A DNA stretch of 64,000 nucleotides. It comes from Shewanella eurypsychrophilus. Its GTDB lineage: Bacteria; Pseudomonadota; Gammaproteobacteria; Enterobacterales; Shewanellaceae. The position numbers and the translations under genes are program-made. This document shows, one piece after another, positions 45,062 to 52,736 of this stretch; position 1 is the stretch's first letter; the number at the start of each line of letters is the position of its first letter. The notes under the pieces were generated by a model. It saw only the letters and a list, made by a program, of their open reading frames with translations, was not told where the DNA came from and did not search any database. The stretch lies in assembly GCF_007004545.3 (NCBI RefSeq), contig NZ_CP045503.2:4806102-4870101 (forward strand), given 5' to 3'.

Positions 45062-46447
45062 ATGAAAAATTACTCTCTACTTATAGCTACCTCTCTTTCA
45101 CTCACACTTTATAGCGGGCTAATTTTTTCATCAGAACACAGCGATGCTGATGAAATGAATCAAACCGATGAGAAAATGGCACCTATTTACGCTACTCAAT
45201 TTCAATCAGAAAACTGGGGCTTAGGTATAGGTATTCGTAGGGGGGATATTCCCTATGCTGTAGATGATGATGAAGTCCACGATGTGCTTCCCTTGATTAA
45301 GTACCGTAACGATTACTTTTTCATTAATGGTATGGAGGCAGGGGTTCACCTTTGGAGCAACGATGAACACCAAGTCAATGCCTATACCCGTTTCAGGTTT
45401 GTCGACATCCCACAGGAATTACAAAACAAATCTCAATCTCAGGCTTTTGACTTCGGTTTACAGTACCGTTTTTTTCACGATGCCTGGGAGTCCGATATTG
45501 CCTTCATGTCTGACTCCAATAAACACAGTTATGGTTATGCTCGAACCCAATATCATTGGGAGCATGGCGATTGGTACCTCAACCCCTACGCCGAATTCCA
45601 CTGGAAGAGTGCCGAGTTCAATCAACATTACTACGGACTAGATCAATATGATGTCGATGGAGGCATTGAGTTCAATGCAGGTATTAAAGCTAGGTACCAT
45701 CTCTATAGTAACTTATACCTATTAGGCCAATTCGGTGTCGGGCGAATTGATGATGAAACTGCAAACCTGCCGACCATGGATACTCAATATCAATATGAGT
45801 CATTCTTAGGTTTCGGCTTCTTTCCTGACTTCAGTAACAAGAGTACAAAAAGTAAGGCGACTAAAGTAAAGCCAGTGAGCTCATCAAGCAGTGATGACGA
45901 ATTTTTGCGTATCGCACACGGCTGGGCAACCCCCTCTAACCTCAATGAGATACTGTCATGGCAAACACGTACCGATCCCTATAACAATCAGCTGACCTCA
46001 ATATTTTACGGAACACGCCTGACCGAAAGCTTATTTAACTTTCCGATAGAGCTTTACTTCACCCCAGGTGCGGTATGGCACCACGATTCAGAAGTACAGA
46101 GTAATTTGGCTGAAGGTGTTATCGCGATAAAAGCCTTCTATACCTTCGAGTTCGGTCCGAGGTGGCGATTAGGTGTCGCTGAAGGCTTATCCTATGTCTC
46201 CAGTGTCACTCATATAGAAGGGAGTGAACTCGATGAGAAGGGCTATAAGCCCTCTAAATTACTCAACTATCTCGATTTCTCATTAGATCTGAATATGGGC
46301 GATCTATTTAATAGCAGTTCATTAGATAATATGTGGATGGGTTACAGCATACATCATAGATCGGGGATTTATGAGAAGAGCTCTGCCTTCGGCCGTATTG
46401 GCGGCGGCAGTAACTATCAAACTTTATATCTACAGTGGCACTTCTAA
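45062..46447 (+). CDS. Outer-membrane protein with MipA/OmpV-like barrel plus a second barrel module
   Basis: The product of about 461 residues starts with a signal peptide (MKNYSLLIATSLSLTLYSGLIF; start at 45062, frame open from 44963). The first module (about 30-255) resembles MipA/OmpV barrels (NWGLGIGIRRGDIPYA, VLPLIKYRNDYFFINGMEAGVHLW, and a RYHLYSNLYLLGQFGVGRI hairpin). A Lys/Ser-rich linker follows (about 255-285, with SSSSSDDEF). The second module (about 285-461) is a separate beta-rich unit with WSHDSEVQSNL-type strands and SIHHRSGIYEKSSAFGRIGGGSNY near the end, similar in pattern to PagL-like small barrels. Such a fusion is unusual. The role is unknown. Confidence 0.6.
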   Translation: MKNYSLLIATSLSLTLYSGLIFSSEHSDADEMNQTDEKMAPIYATQFQSENWGLGIGIRRGDIPYAVDDDEVHDVLPLIKYRNDYFFINGMEAGVHLWSNDEHQVNAYTRFRFVDIPQELQNKSQSQAFDFGLQYRFFHDAWESDIAFMSDSNKHSYGYARTQYHWEHGDWYLNPYAEFHWKSAEFNQHYYGLDQYDVDGGIEFNAGIKARYHLYSNLYLLGQFGVGRIDDETANLPTMDTQYQYESFLGFGFFPDFSNKSTKSKATKVKPVSSSSSDDEFLRIAHGWATPSNLNEILSWQTRTDPYNNQLTSIFYGTRLTESLFNFPIELYFTPGAVWHHDSEVQSNLAEGVIAIKAFYTFEFGPRWRLGVAEGLSYVSSVTHIEGSELDEKGYKPSKLLNYLDFSLDLNMGDLFNSSSLDNMWMGYSIHHRSGIYEKSSAFGRIGGGSNYQTLYLQWHF

Positions 46448-46729
46448 AGCGCTATATACTGAGCAAGTCGCAAGTGTTAATGCCGTCACAATATCGTTCG
46501 TACGCATGGCAAAATTGTCGAATATGTTGTCGAATATATTGTCAGCCATATTTGAACTGAACCTTTGCAGTACCCTTGCTCTAAATAGAAGTGCAAAACA
46601 GTCAGTAGAACAGAGTTTTTTCTAAGTTGTAACTAAAAACCAACAAACTGACTTGCATAAAATATCAGCATCTGGTTATATATTGGCTTATTAAAATTGT
46701 TCATGAGTGGGTTACAAGGAGTTGATAAC

Positions 46730-46996
46730 ATGCAAGCATCGGCCATCAGTTCATTCACAGATTTCGATGACAGACGGATCACTCAACCTAATATAGATCA
46801 GCACTGGCATAAACTTTCCACAGCGCAAAGATTCGCATTTTATACCCTTGCTAAACTGGGTTATCAGCTGTTATTTGTCAGGCAATCTAGGAATGAAAAA
46901 ACGGCGGTTATCAGACAAGATAATCAACTAGTGACCATAGACAGTGAGGGAGATATCAATTTCAGTCCCAAACTGGTGTTACGTGAAAATAGATAA
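46730..46996 (+). CDS. Uncharacterised protein, 88 residues
   Basis: The start is an ATG at 46730 with a very good AAGGAG 8 bases upstream; the frame itself opens at 46697. The product is soluble, with WHKLSTAQRFAFYTLAKLGYQLLFVRQ in the middle and an acidic end. I do not recognise the family. It is followed by a strong terminator and stands alone. Confidence 0.6.
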   Translation: MQASAISSFTDFDDRRITQPNIDQHWHKLSTAQRFAFYTLAKLGYQLLFVRQSRNEKTAVIRQDNQLVTIDSEGDINFSPKLVLRENR

Positions 46997-47010
46997 TTAC
47001 GATTTAACAA

Positions 47011-47047
47011 AATAACAAAAAGGAGCACTAAGCTCCTTTTTGTTATT
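47011..47047. terminator. Bidirectional terminator after the 88-residue protein gene
   Basis: A perfect 16-bp stem (AATAACAAAAAGGAGC at 47011-47026 and its complement at 47032-47047) has a 5-base loop. The stem itself carries A and T runs, so it can act in both directions. Confidence 0.9.
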
Positions 47048-47063
47048 TATAGCTTTCGTCAAT

Positions 47064-47335
47064 GTAATACCAGTTGCATTAAAAGTTTGACCATTCAGCG
47101 GGAATTCAAAGCCCTGTAGGCGAGGCGAGGGATTGAAGCTAATAGTAATTCTATATCGAAAGCCCACAACGAAGCTTAAAGGGCTTTGAAAGCCGCACTA
47201 CGTGAGTGACTCAGGCTTCCCACTTCTGCTTTGCACTGGCTCAAAAGGGAATAACCATTTCTTCACCAATGCGCCTTGAATTGAAAAGCCTAAGTCGCTC
47301 TGAATTGGTCAAATACTTAGTGCAATTGGTATAAC
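47064..47335. mobile_element. MITE-like element with about 35-base terminal inverted repeats
   Basis: The ends 47064-47098 and 47300-47335 are inverted repeats with about 28 of 35 matching positions and one indel, starting GTAATACCA and ending TGGTATAAC. No open frame for a transposase lies inside. The interior has imperfect inverted repeats (for example AAAGCCC and GGGCTTT). It begins 16 bases after the terminator and ends at the stop codon of the TetR gene, so the element may supply that stop codon. Confidence 0.6.
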
Positions 47336-47820
47336 TAAGCCGCTTGGGCATTAATTTCACTAGCTTGGGCCAATAGCACCACAGCACTTCGCCCCAATAG
47401 ATCATTAAATATGCTTAGCCCTGGCGCACCGAGTTTGGCGTTAGCTAAATCACGTGCCATATCTATTGCCTTAAACATGGTGATCTCACGGCTCGAGTAT
47501 CCACATAAGCTAAAAAACAAACGCAACACGGCGCAAAACCCTGGTTTATTCAGTGCTTCCATCCAAGATAGCTCTAATGCTGAAGGATCGGAAAAGTCTA
47601 GTTCATCGATAAAAATACTGGCCATATTGTTATCGAGTCGAATTAAAAACTCTGCTTTTCGCGGAAAGTGATGACTTATTCCCGTACGACTGATCCCGGT
47701 TGCTGTAGATAGTGTGGTGTAAGACATGGACTCATAGCCAATAGATAGGACCTGCTTAAGTGCCTCATCCAGAATCTGCTGAATAGTTTGCTCAGTTTGA
47801 GCTTTTGAACGTTTTGCCAT
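47335..47820 (-). CDS. TetR-family regulator, possibly truncated at its end by a MITE
   Basis: This 161-residue protein starts with a TetR helix-turn-helix (residues 10-60, with TLSTATGISRTGISHHFPRKAEFLI). The ligand domain is short, and the protein is about 30 residues below the usual TetR length. Its stop codon (TAG, complement 47335-47337) begins at the end of the MITE-like element, which suggests that the insertion cut off or replaced the original C-terminus. It has no obvious divergent target gene. It could still bind DNA. Confidence 0.75.
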   Translation of the reverse strand: MAKRSKAQTEQTIQQILDEALKQVLSIGYESMSYTTLSTATGISRTGISHHFPRKAEFLIRLDNNMASIFIDELDFSDPSALELSWMEALNKPGFCAVLRLFFSLCGYSSREITMFKAIDMARDLANAKLGAPGLSIFNDLLGRSAVVLLAQASEINAQAA

Positions 47821-47938
47821 GCCAACTCCTCCACTCTCAATGCTTCATGCCTCTATAGTTACGCTAGATGCTATCAAACCAGATAGGGGAATACTTGACT
47901 AACTCAGCACATCAACAAGCTAACGAAAGCTTGTTCAG

Positions 47939-48820
47939 CTAAGGTTCAGCTAAAAAGGCGGGATCCACAGAGAATGGTTCAGCGTCAGTCAATAGACTTT
48001 GCTCTTGTAACCACTGTTGAGCACCTTCTCCCCCTAGAAGGCTGACTAAAGTCGGCTCGAAATACTTTCGTAAAGCAGGCTTACGCCAGTACATATAGTT
48101 GGGTAGGTTCATAAAAGCCTGGGGGCTAAAAGTTCTATGGATTAAACTGGAAAATTCATTTAATTCATCTTGATTTAAGAATATTAAATGAGGCAGTAAA
48201 TCAGCGATAAGATCACCAAATTTATCAAACTTGTTTAGCTCCTCTAAAGAGTAACGCTGCAGAATTTGATCTAACATTGGCACCGACCAATGGCTCATAA
48301 ATGACACATCTTTAATCACATCAAGATTTCTTCTGTGATATTGCTGCCAAGCCAGATCTAGGCTTTTTCTTTCTTTCGCCGAACGCCAAATAAGGTAACT
48401 GTCGGCCAGCCATTCATGTTGAAACTCGCTTAACGGTTTAAACATGCCTTGTTCAACGAGTCTTTTGGCCTCCAAATGACCTAATTCATGCCAGAGGGTC
48501 ATCTGTTTCTGCTGAGCTAAATCAAAGGAATAGATGCTACCAGACAGGTCGACAACCACAGACTCGGGTAGATGGCTTGGCGCCAGAAGCACTAAACCAG
48601 ATATATCCTCGTCATCAACAGCGAGTACCATGGCGCCTCTTCGGCCTAATTCATGTCTAAAATCAGCTTGTGTATTAGGCAGCTGCTGCCGTACATGCGG
48701 AGAAAGCTGGTTTAGACAAGTCTGTAAAACGGATACATGGCAAACCAAAGCTTGCTTGGAACCAATATCGGTCCAAAACAGGCTTACATTCAAGTTTAAA
48801 GCTAACGCCAACCAGATCAA
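47939..48820 (-). CDS. Zincin-like protein with HELGH motif
   Basis: The 293-residue product contains HELGH at 111-115 and E136-W-L-A-D140, the layout of zinc metallopeptidases in which two histidines and a downstream glutamate bind zinc. The N-terminal stretch is hydrophobic (MIWLALALNLNVSLFW) and might be a signal peptide. The start is a TTG at 48820; no stronger start is near. The rest is helical and not recognised. No neighbour suggests a substrate. Confidence 0.6.
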   Translation of the reverse strand: MIWLALALNLNVSLFWTDIGSKQALVCHVSVLQTCLNQLSPHVRQQLPNTQADFRHELGRRGAMVLAVDDEDISGLVLLAPSHLPESVVVDLSGSIYSFDLAQQKQMTLWHELGHLEAKRLVEQGMFKPLSEFQHEWLADSYLIWRSAKERKSLDLAWQQYHRRNLDVIKDVSFMSHWSVPMLDQILQRYSLEELNKFDKFGDLIADLLPHLIFLNQDELNEFSSLIHRTFSPQAFMNLPNYMYWRKPALRKYFEPTLVSLLGGEGAQQWLQEQSLLTDAEPFSVDPAFLAEP

Positions 48821-49055
48821 AGCTTACTCACTATTTCAATTATTTATAGCATGGCCACTCACATCATCATCTTAATCAAACGATTAAACTGCCATTAAAA
48901 TCAACAGAACACTTAACCATTATTGGATGGATAATAAAATGATGAATTAATTTTACAGCTATCCCCACTCACATTGGAGTAAGCTAGAATATTTCCACCA
49001 TCATTGACTAACTTACGTTAGAATAATAGGTCTTTTCAAATTCTAGAGTCTCAAC

Positions 49056-49979
49056 GTGGTAGAAAAAGCCCAATTTTCGACACATTTATATCATCCAAAA
49101 TATTGGCTCCTTTGGCTCGGTGTAGGCTTGATGCGCCTGACACAACTACTGCCTCTATCGATACAGATGAAACTAGGAAGTCTTATCGGGCGCTTAGCTA
49201 AAGCCGTCATGGGCAGTCGTGTGCACACTGCCAAACGTAATTTGGAACTTTGCTTCCCAAAGATGAGCGAAGTAGAACGACAAGACTTGCTGACGCGTAA
49301 TTTTGAAGAAACCGGTAAGGCCATCTTCGATACCATCAACGCCTGGTGGTGGTCGGATGCTAAGATTCAACGCCACATGAGCATAAAAGGCCAAGAGCAT
49401 GTCGAAAAGACACTCGATGACGGCCATGGCGTTATCCTGTTCGCCGTGCATTGTCTGCCGCTGGAGATGGGCGCACGAATTTTCGGTCAGTTTCAGCCTG
49501 GTGTGGGCGTCTATCGCCCCCATAATAATGCCGTTATGGAATACCTACAGGTACAAGGACGTCTACGCTCTAACAAAGCCTTAGTGCCTAAACGCGATCT
49601 ACGTAAGATGGTTCGATGCTTAAGGAGTCCAGATGTTATCTGGTATACAGCAGATCAAGATTTTGGTCGCTCCAGTGCCACTTTCATCCCATTTTTTGCC
49701 ATGCCAGATGCGGCTACTATCACAGGTGCAACCACTCTCGCACGTCTTGGAAAAGCAAAAGTATTGCCCTTTAGCGTGGTTCGTAACAAGGACGATAGAG
49801 GCTATAGCATTGAAATTTTTCCCCCTCTGGATAATTTCCCCGGCGAAGATGAAGTTGCCGATGCTAAGCGAGGCAATAAAATTATCGAAGAGATTATTAA
49901 CCGCGAACCTAGTCAATATATGTGGCTACATCGCCGCTTCAAGACGCGTCCAAATAATGACGATCCTTCGGTCTATTAA
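49056..49979 (+). CDS. lpxL: Lipid A biosynthesis acyltransferase, LpxL type
   Basis: This 307-residue inner-membrane protein belongs to the LpxL/LpxM/LpxP family. It begins FSTHLYHPKYWLLWLGVGLM like LpxL, has the H-x4-E catalytic dyad in AVHCLPLE, GVYRPHNN and LRSNKALVPKRDLRKM, and ends QYMWLHRRFKTRP. It transfers an acyl chain, usually laurate or palmitoleate, to the Kdo-lipid A precursor. The first candidate start is the GTG at 49056 with a weak ribosome binding site. LpxL and LpxP cannot be separated by eye. Confidence 0.88.
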   Translation: MVEKAQFSTHLYHPKYWLLWLGVGLMRLTQLLPLSIQMKLGSLIGRLAKAVMGSRVHTAKRNLELCFPKMSEVERQDLLTRNFEETGKAIFDTINAWWWSDAKIQRHMSIKGQEHVEKTLDDGHGVILFAVHCLPLEMGARIFGQFQPGVGVYRPHNNAVMEYLQVQGRLRSNKALVPKRDLRKMVRCLRSPDVIWYTADQDFGRSSATFIPFFAMPDAATITGATTLARLGKAKVLPFSVVRNKDDRGYSIEIFPPLDNFPGEDEVADAKRGNKIIEEIINREPSQYMWLHRRFKTRPNNDDPSVY

Positions 49980-50059
49980 ACAAGAGAATGCTCAGTAGTT
50001 CACCTACTGGGCACTAGCTTTCGAGAAAAAGTCCTCAACTAATACCAGTCGGTACAACA

Positions 50060-50112
50060 GTCAAAATGACACTCAGTGTCATGATGACCGCATAAGTCAT
50101 TGTCACAATGAC
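50060..50112 (+). promoter_or_regulatory. Three NorR-type binding sites upstream of norB
   Basis: Three GTCA-N3-TGAC sites that fit the NorR core GT-N7-AC lie at 50060-50070 (GTCAAAATGAC), 50078-50088 (GTCATGATGAC) and 50102-50112 (GTCACAATGAC). Escherichia coli norV also has three such sites upstream of its sigma-54 promoter. They overlap two longer perfect palindromes, 50066-50082 and 50096-50112. Confidence 0.8.
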
Positions 50113-50166
50113 ATGCGGAAAGACTTTTAATGCAATAACCTGAATAATATAAACAACTTAAAAACA

Positions 50167-50182
50167 TGGAACGGTTAATGCT
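50167..50182 (+). promoter_or_regulatory. Sigma-54 promoter of norB
   Basis: TGGAACGGTTAATGCT matches the -24/-12 consensus TGGCACG-N4-TTGCW with two differences, and the GG and GC are at the correct spacing. It lies 45 bases before the norB start and downstream of the NorR-type sites. Confidence 0.8.
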
Positions 50183-50226
50183 ATTCCTCCTGCGCCTGAA
50201 TAAAAATTACCGCGCTAAGAGGATTT

Positions 50227-52515
50227 ATGAGCAAACTAAAATTAACCGCAATTGCACTCATCGCAGTGCTTATTGCATCCTTCACTGTACTGCTCAGTTT
50301 AGGGAGTGATATTTATCGTGAAAAACCACCGATCCCCATGGCGTTCGTTAACGTCAATGGACAAACATTATTTAGTAAAGATGATGTAGAGCAGGGGCAA
50401 CTTGTTTGGCGTTCAATGGGGGGACATCAACTAGGTTCAATATGGGGGCATGGTTCATACGTCGCTCCCGACTGGACTGCAGACTGGTTACACCGTGAAG
50501 CGCAGGCTTGGTTAAATATCACAGCAGAGCAGCGTTTTCAAAAAGATTTTACCTCCCTATCAAGTGAACAACAGGCGGGTCTAGAGCAGCTTTTACGTGA
50601 AGATATGCGACATAACACTGTAGTGACTCATGCCGATGACACCACACTAGTCACCCTTTCTTCGACACGCATTGCAGCCATTAAGACAATCTGTCAGCAC
50701 TATCTATCACTCTTTGGCGACGATCCACAGCTCTCCACGCTCAGGGAGCAGTACGCAATGAAAGAGGGCACAGTCCCTAGTCTTGAGCGCCGAGAAAAAC
50801 TCAATGCATTTTTGTTTTGGGGAGCATGGGCGGCGATAACAGAACGCCCAGATCAAAATTATACCTATACCAACAACTGGCCATTCGACCCGCAATTGGG
50901 CAATACGCCAACGTCGAGCAATATTGTCTGGTCAATCCTAAGTATCGTCAGCTTGATCGCGGGTATCGGCGGACTCGTCTGGTACCATGCAGCGGGTAAA
51001 CATGAATCCCTTCCTGAGCCTGCAGCTCAAGATCCACTTTTTTTTAAGAAGCCATTACCTTCACAAAAAGCGGTAGGTAAATACTTTGTCACCGCAATCG
51101 GTCTATTTTTGCTACAAATACTGCTCGGTGGATTAACGGCTCACTACGCTGTAGAGGGGCAATCATTTTACGGCTTCCCATTGGCTGAAATTCTCCCCTA
51201 TTCAGTGACTCGAACTTGGCATACTCAACTGGCAGTATTTTGGATCGCGACCACTTGGTTAGGCACAGGCCTATATGTTGCGTCGGCACTATCTGGACAC
51301 GAGCCTAAATATCAACGCCTTGGCGTTAATGTGCTGTGGGCTGCTTTGGTTGTGGTAGTACTTGGCTCAATGGCTGGTGAATGGATTGGTGTACAGCAAT
51401 ACTTTGATTTAGACATGAATTTCCTCTTTGGTCATCAAGGATATGAGTACATAGATCTTGGCCGCGTATGGCAGATCCTGCTACTTGGTGGACTATTAAT
51501 TTGGCTTGCACTCGTTACTGCTGCCATCAAGCCTGCACTCAATAAACAAGGCGATATGGCACCCGTCATTTGGGTACTCTATGCCTCTTGTGTGGCTATC
51601 GGTCTGTTCTACGGCGCAGGTCTGTTCATGGGCAAGCACACCAACTTAGCTATCGCGGAATACTGGCGTTGGTGGGTGGTTCATTTGTGGGTTGAAGGCT
51701 TCTTCGAAACCTTCGCCACATCAGTTATCGCACTTATGCTTGTCCGTCTAGGGCTTATCAGGACACGCAGCGCCAACGCTGCAGTGCTCTTCACTACGCT
51801 TATCTTCCTCACTGGTGGATTAATCGGAACCTTGCATCACCTGTATTTTACTGGAGCACCGACTTCAGTGATTGCTTGGGGCGCAATGTTCTCAGCCTTA
51901 GAGGTCGTACCGTTAGCTATCATAGGTTATGAAGCGGTTGAAAGTTACCGTCTGCGTCAAGCAGCACCTTGGATGATCCGTTATAAATGGGCCATCATGT
52001 TCTTCGTTGCCACCGCATTCTGGAATCTTTTCGGTGCTGGAGTACTTGGCTTCCTGATTAACCCACCTATCTCACTGTATTTTGTACAGGGGCTGAACAC
52101 CACTGCAACCCATGCTCACGGTGCATTTATGGGTGTATACGGCATGCTAGGTATTGGCTTAATGTTGTTCTGCATGCGAGGTCTTACCGGGCAAATGCAG
52201 TGGAATGAAAAGTACCTTAAAGGTGCATTTTGGACACTCAATATCGGTTTGATGGCCATGATAGTGATGTCACTGCTACCTGTCGGTATCGTGCAGTTTT
52301 TTGCTGTTATCGAAAATGGCTACTGGTTTGCCCGCTCACCTGAAGTGATCCACAGTCCACTCATCGAGACTCTGGTTTGGATGCGTGTTCCTGGCGATAT
52401 AATCTTCGGTCTAGGCGGCCTGTTTATGGGGCTATTCTTCTTCGATATCATCAAGAAGGCCATAGGTAAGCGCACCACAATCGACGACAATGAAGAGCTA
52501 TCGGCTAACGCATAG
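50227..52515 (+). CDS. norB: Quinol-dependent nitric oxide reductase, NorB/NorZ type
   Basis: This 762-residue inner-membrane protein is a single-subunit qNOR. Its N-terminal 230 residues form an extra-membrane domain with no CxxCH haem c motif, as in qNOR; about 12-14 helices follow with the haem-copper oxidase ligands (RTWHTQLAVFWIATTWLGTG, HLWVEGFFETFATS, GTLHHLYFTGAP, THAHGAFMGVYGM). It reduces two NO to N2O using quinol. The start is the ATG at 50227 with AGGA 5 bases upstream. The NorR-type sites and sigma-54 promoter upstream and norR downstream show that it is controlled by NO. Confidence 0.95.
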   Translation: MSKLKLTAIALIAVLIASFTVLLSLGSDIYREKPPIPMAFVNVNGQTLFSKDDVEQGQLVWRSMGGHQLGSIWGHGSYVAPDWTADWLHREAQAWLNITAEQRFQKDFTSLSSEQQAGLEQLLREDMRHNTVVTHADDTTLVTLSSTRIAAIKTICQHYLSLFGDDPQLSTLREQYAMKEGTVPSLERREKLNAFLFWGAWAAITERPDQNYTYTNNWPFDPQLGNTPTSSNIVWSILSIVSLIAGIGGLVWYHAAGKHESLPEPAAQDPLFFKKPLPSQKAVGKYFVTAIGLFLLQILLGGLTAHYAVEGQSFYGFPLAEILPYSVTRTWHTQLAVFWIATTWLGTGLYVASALSGHEPKYQRLGVNVLWAALVVVVLGSMAGEWIGVQQYFDLDMNFLFGHQGYEYIDLGRVWQILLLGGLLIWLALVTAAIKPALNKQGDMAPVIWVLYASCVAIGLFYGAGLFMGKHTNLAIAEYWRWWVVHLWVEGFFETFATSVIALMLVRLGLIRTRSANAAVLFTTLIFLTGGLIGTLHHLYFTGAPTSVIAWGAMFSALEVVPLAIIGYEAVESYRLRQAAPWMIRYKWAIMFFVATAFWNLFGAGVLGFLINPPISLYFVQGLNTTATHAHGAFMGVYGMLGIGLMLFCMRGLTGQMQWNEKYLKGAFWTLNIGLMAMIVMSLLPVGIVQFFAVIENGYWFARSPEVIHSPLIETLVWMRVPGDIIFGLGGLFMGLFFFDIIKKAIGKRTTIDDNEELSANA

Positions 52516-52531
52516 ATAGTGCTAACCATAC

Positions 52532-52551
52532 AGAGGGGCCTTGGCCCCTCT
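52532..52551 (+). terminator. Terminator between norB and norR
   Basis: A 9-bp GC-rich stem (AGAGGGGCC / GGCCCCTCT) with a 2-base loop is followed by TTAT. It should separate norB from the norR transcript. Confidence 0.75.
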
Positions 52552-52651
52552 TATACAATCGGTATTATCCCCTTCAAGCCCATCTATTCACAATAAACCA
52601 ACGCTGCCTGCGCATAAATAACAAAAACTTGTCATAGCGCAATATTCCAAC

Positions 52652-52680
52652 TGTCATATTGACATAGTATCAATATGACA
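52652..52680 (+). promoter_or_regulatory. Palindrome in the norR promoter, candidate NorR site
   Basis: TGTCATATTGA and TCAATATGACA are perfect inverted repeats separated by 7 bases. The left arm contains GTCATATTGAC (52653-52663), which fits the GTCA-N3-TGAC form of the norB sites. It lies 57 bases before the norR start, so NorR may control its own gene. Confidence 0.6.
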
Positions 52681-52736
52681 ATGCACACCTGTTTGCTTTG
52701 AATTCGATTGCCAAACAAACCGCTTTAGGAGTCTAT

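Noticed and set aside
46371..46625. An 84-codon frame past the double-barrel protein gene
   Set aside because: It starts inside the barrel gene in another frame, and its end covers a 12-base tandem repeat (46515-46543). No ribosome binding site is present.
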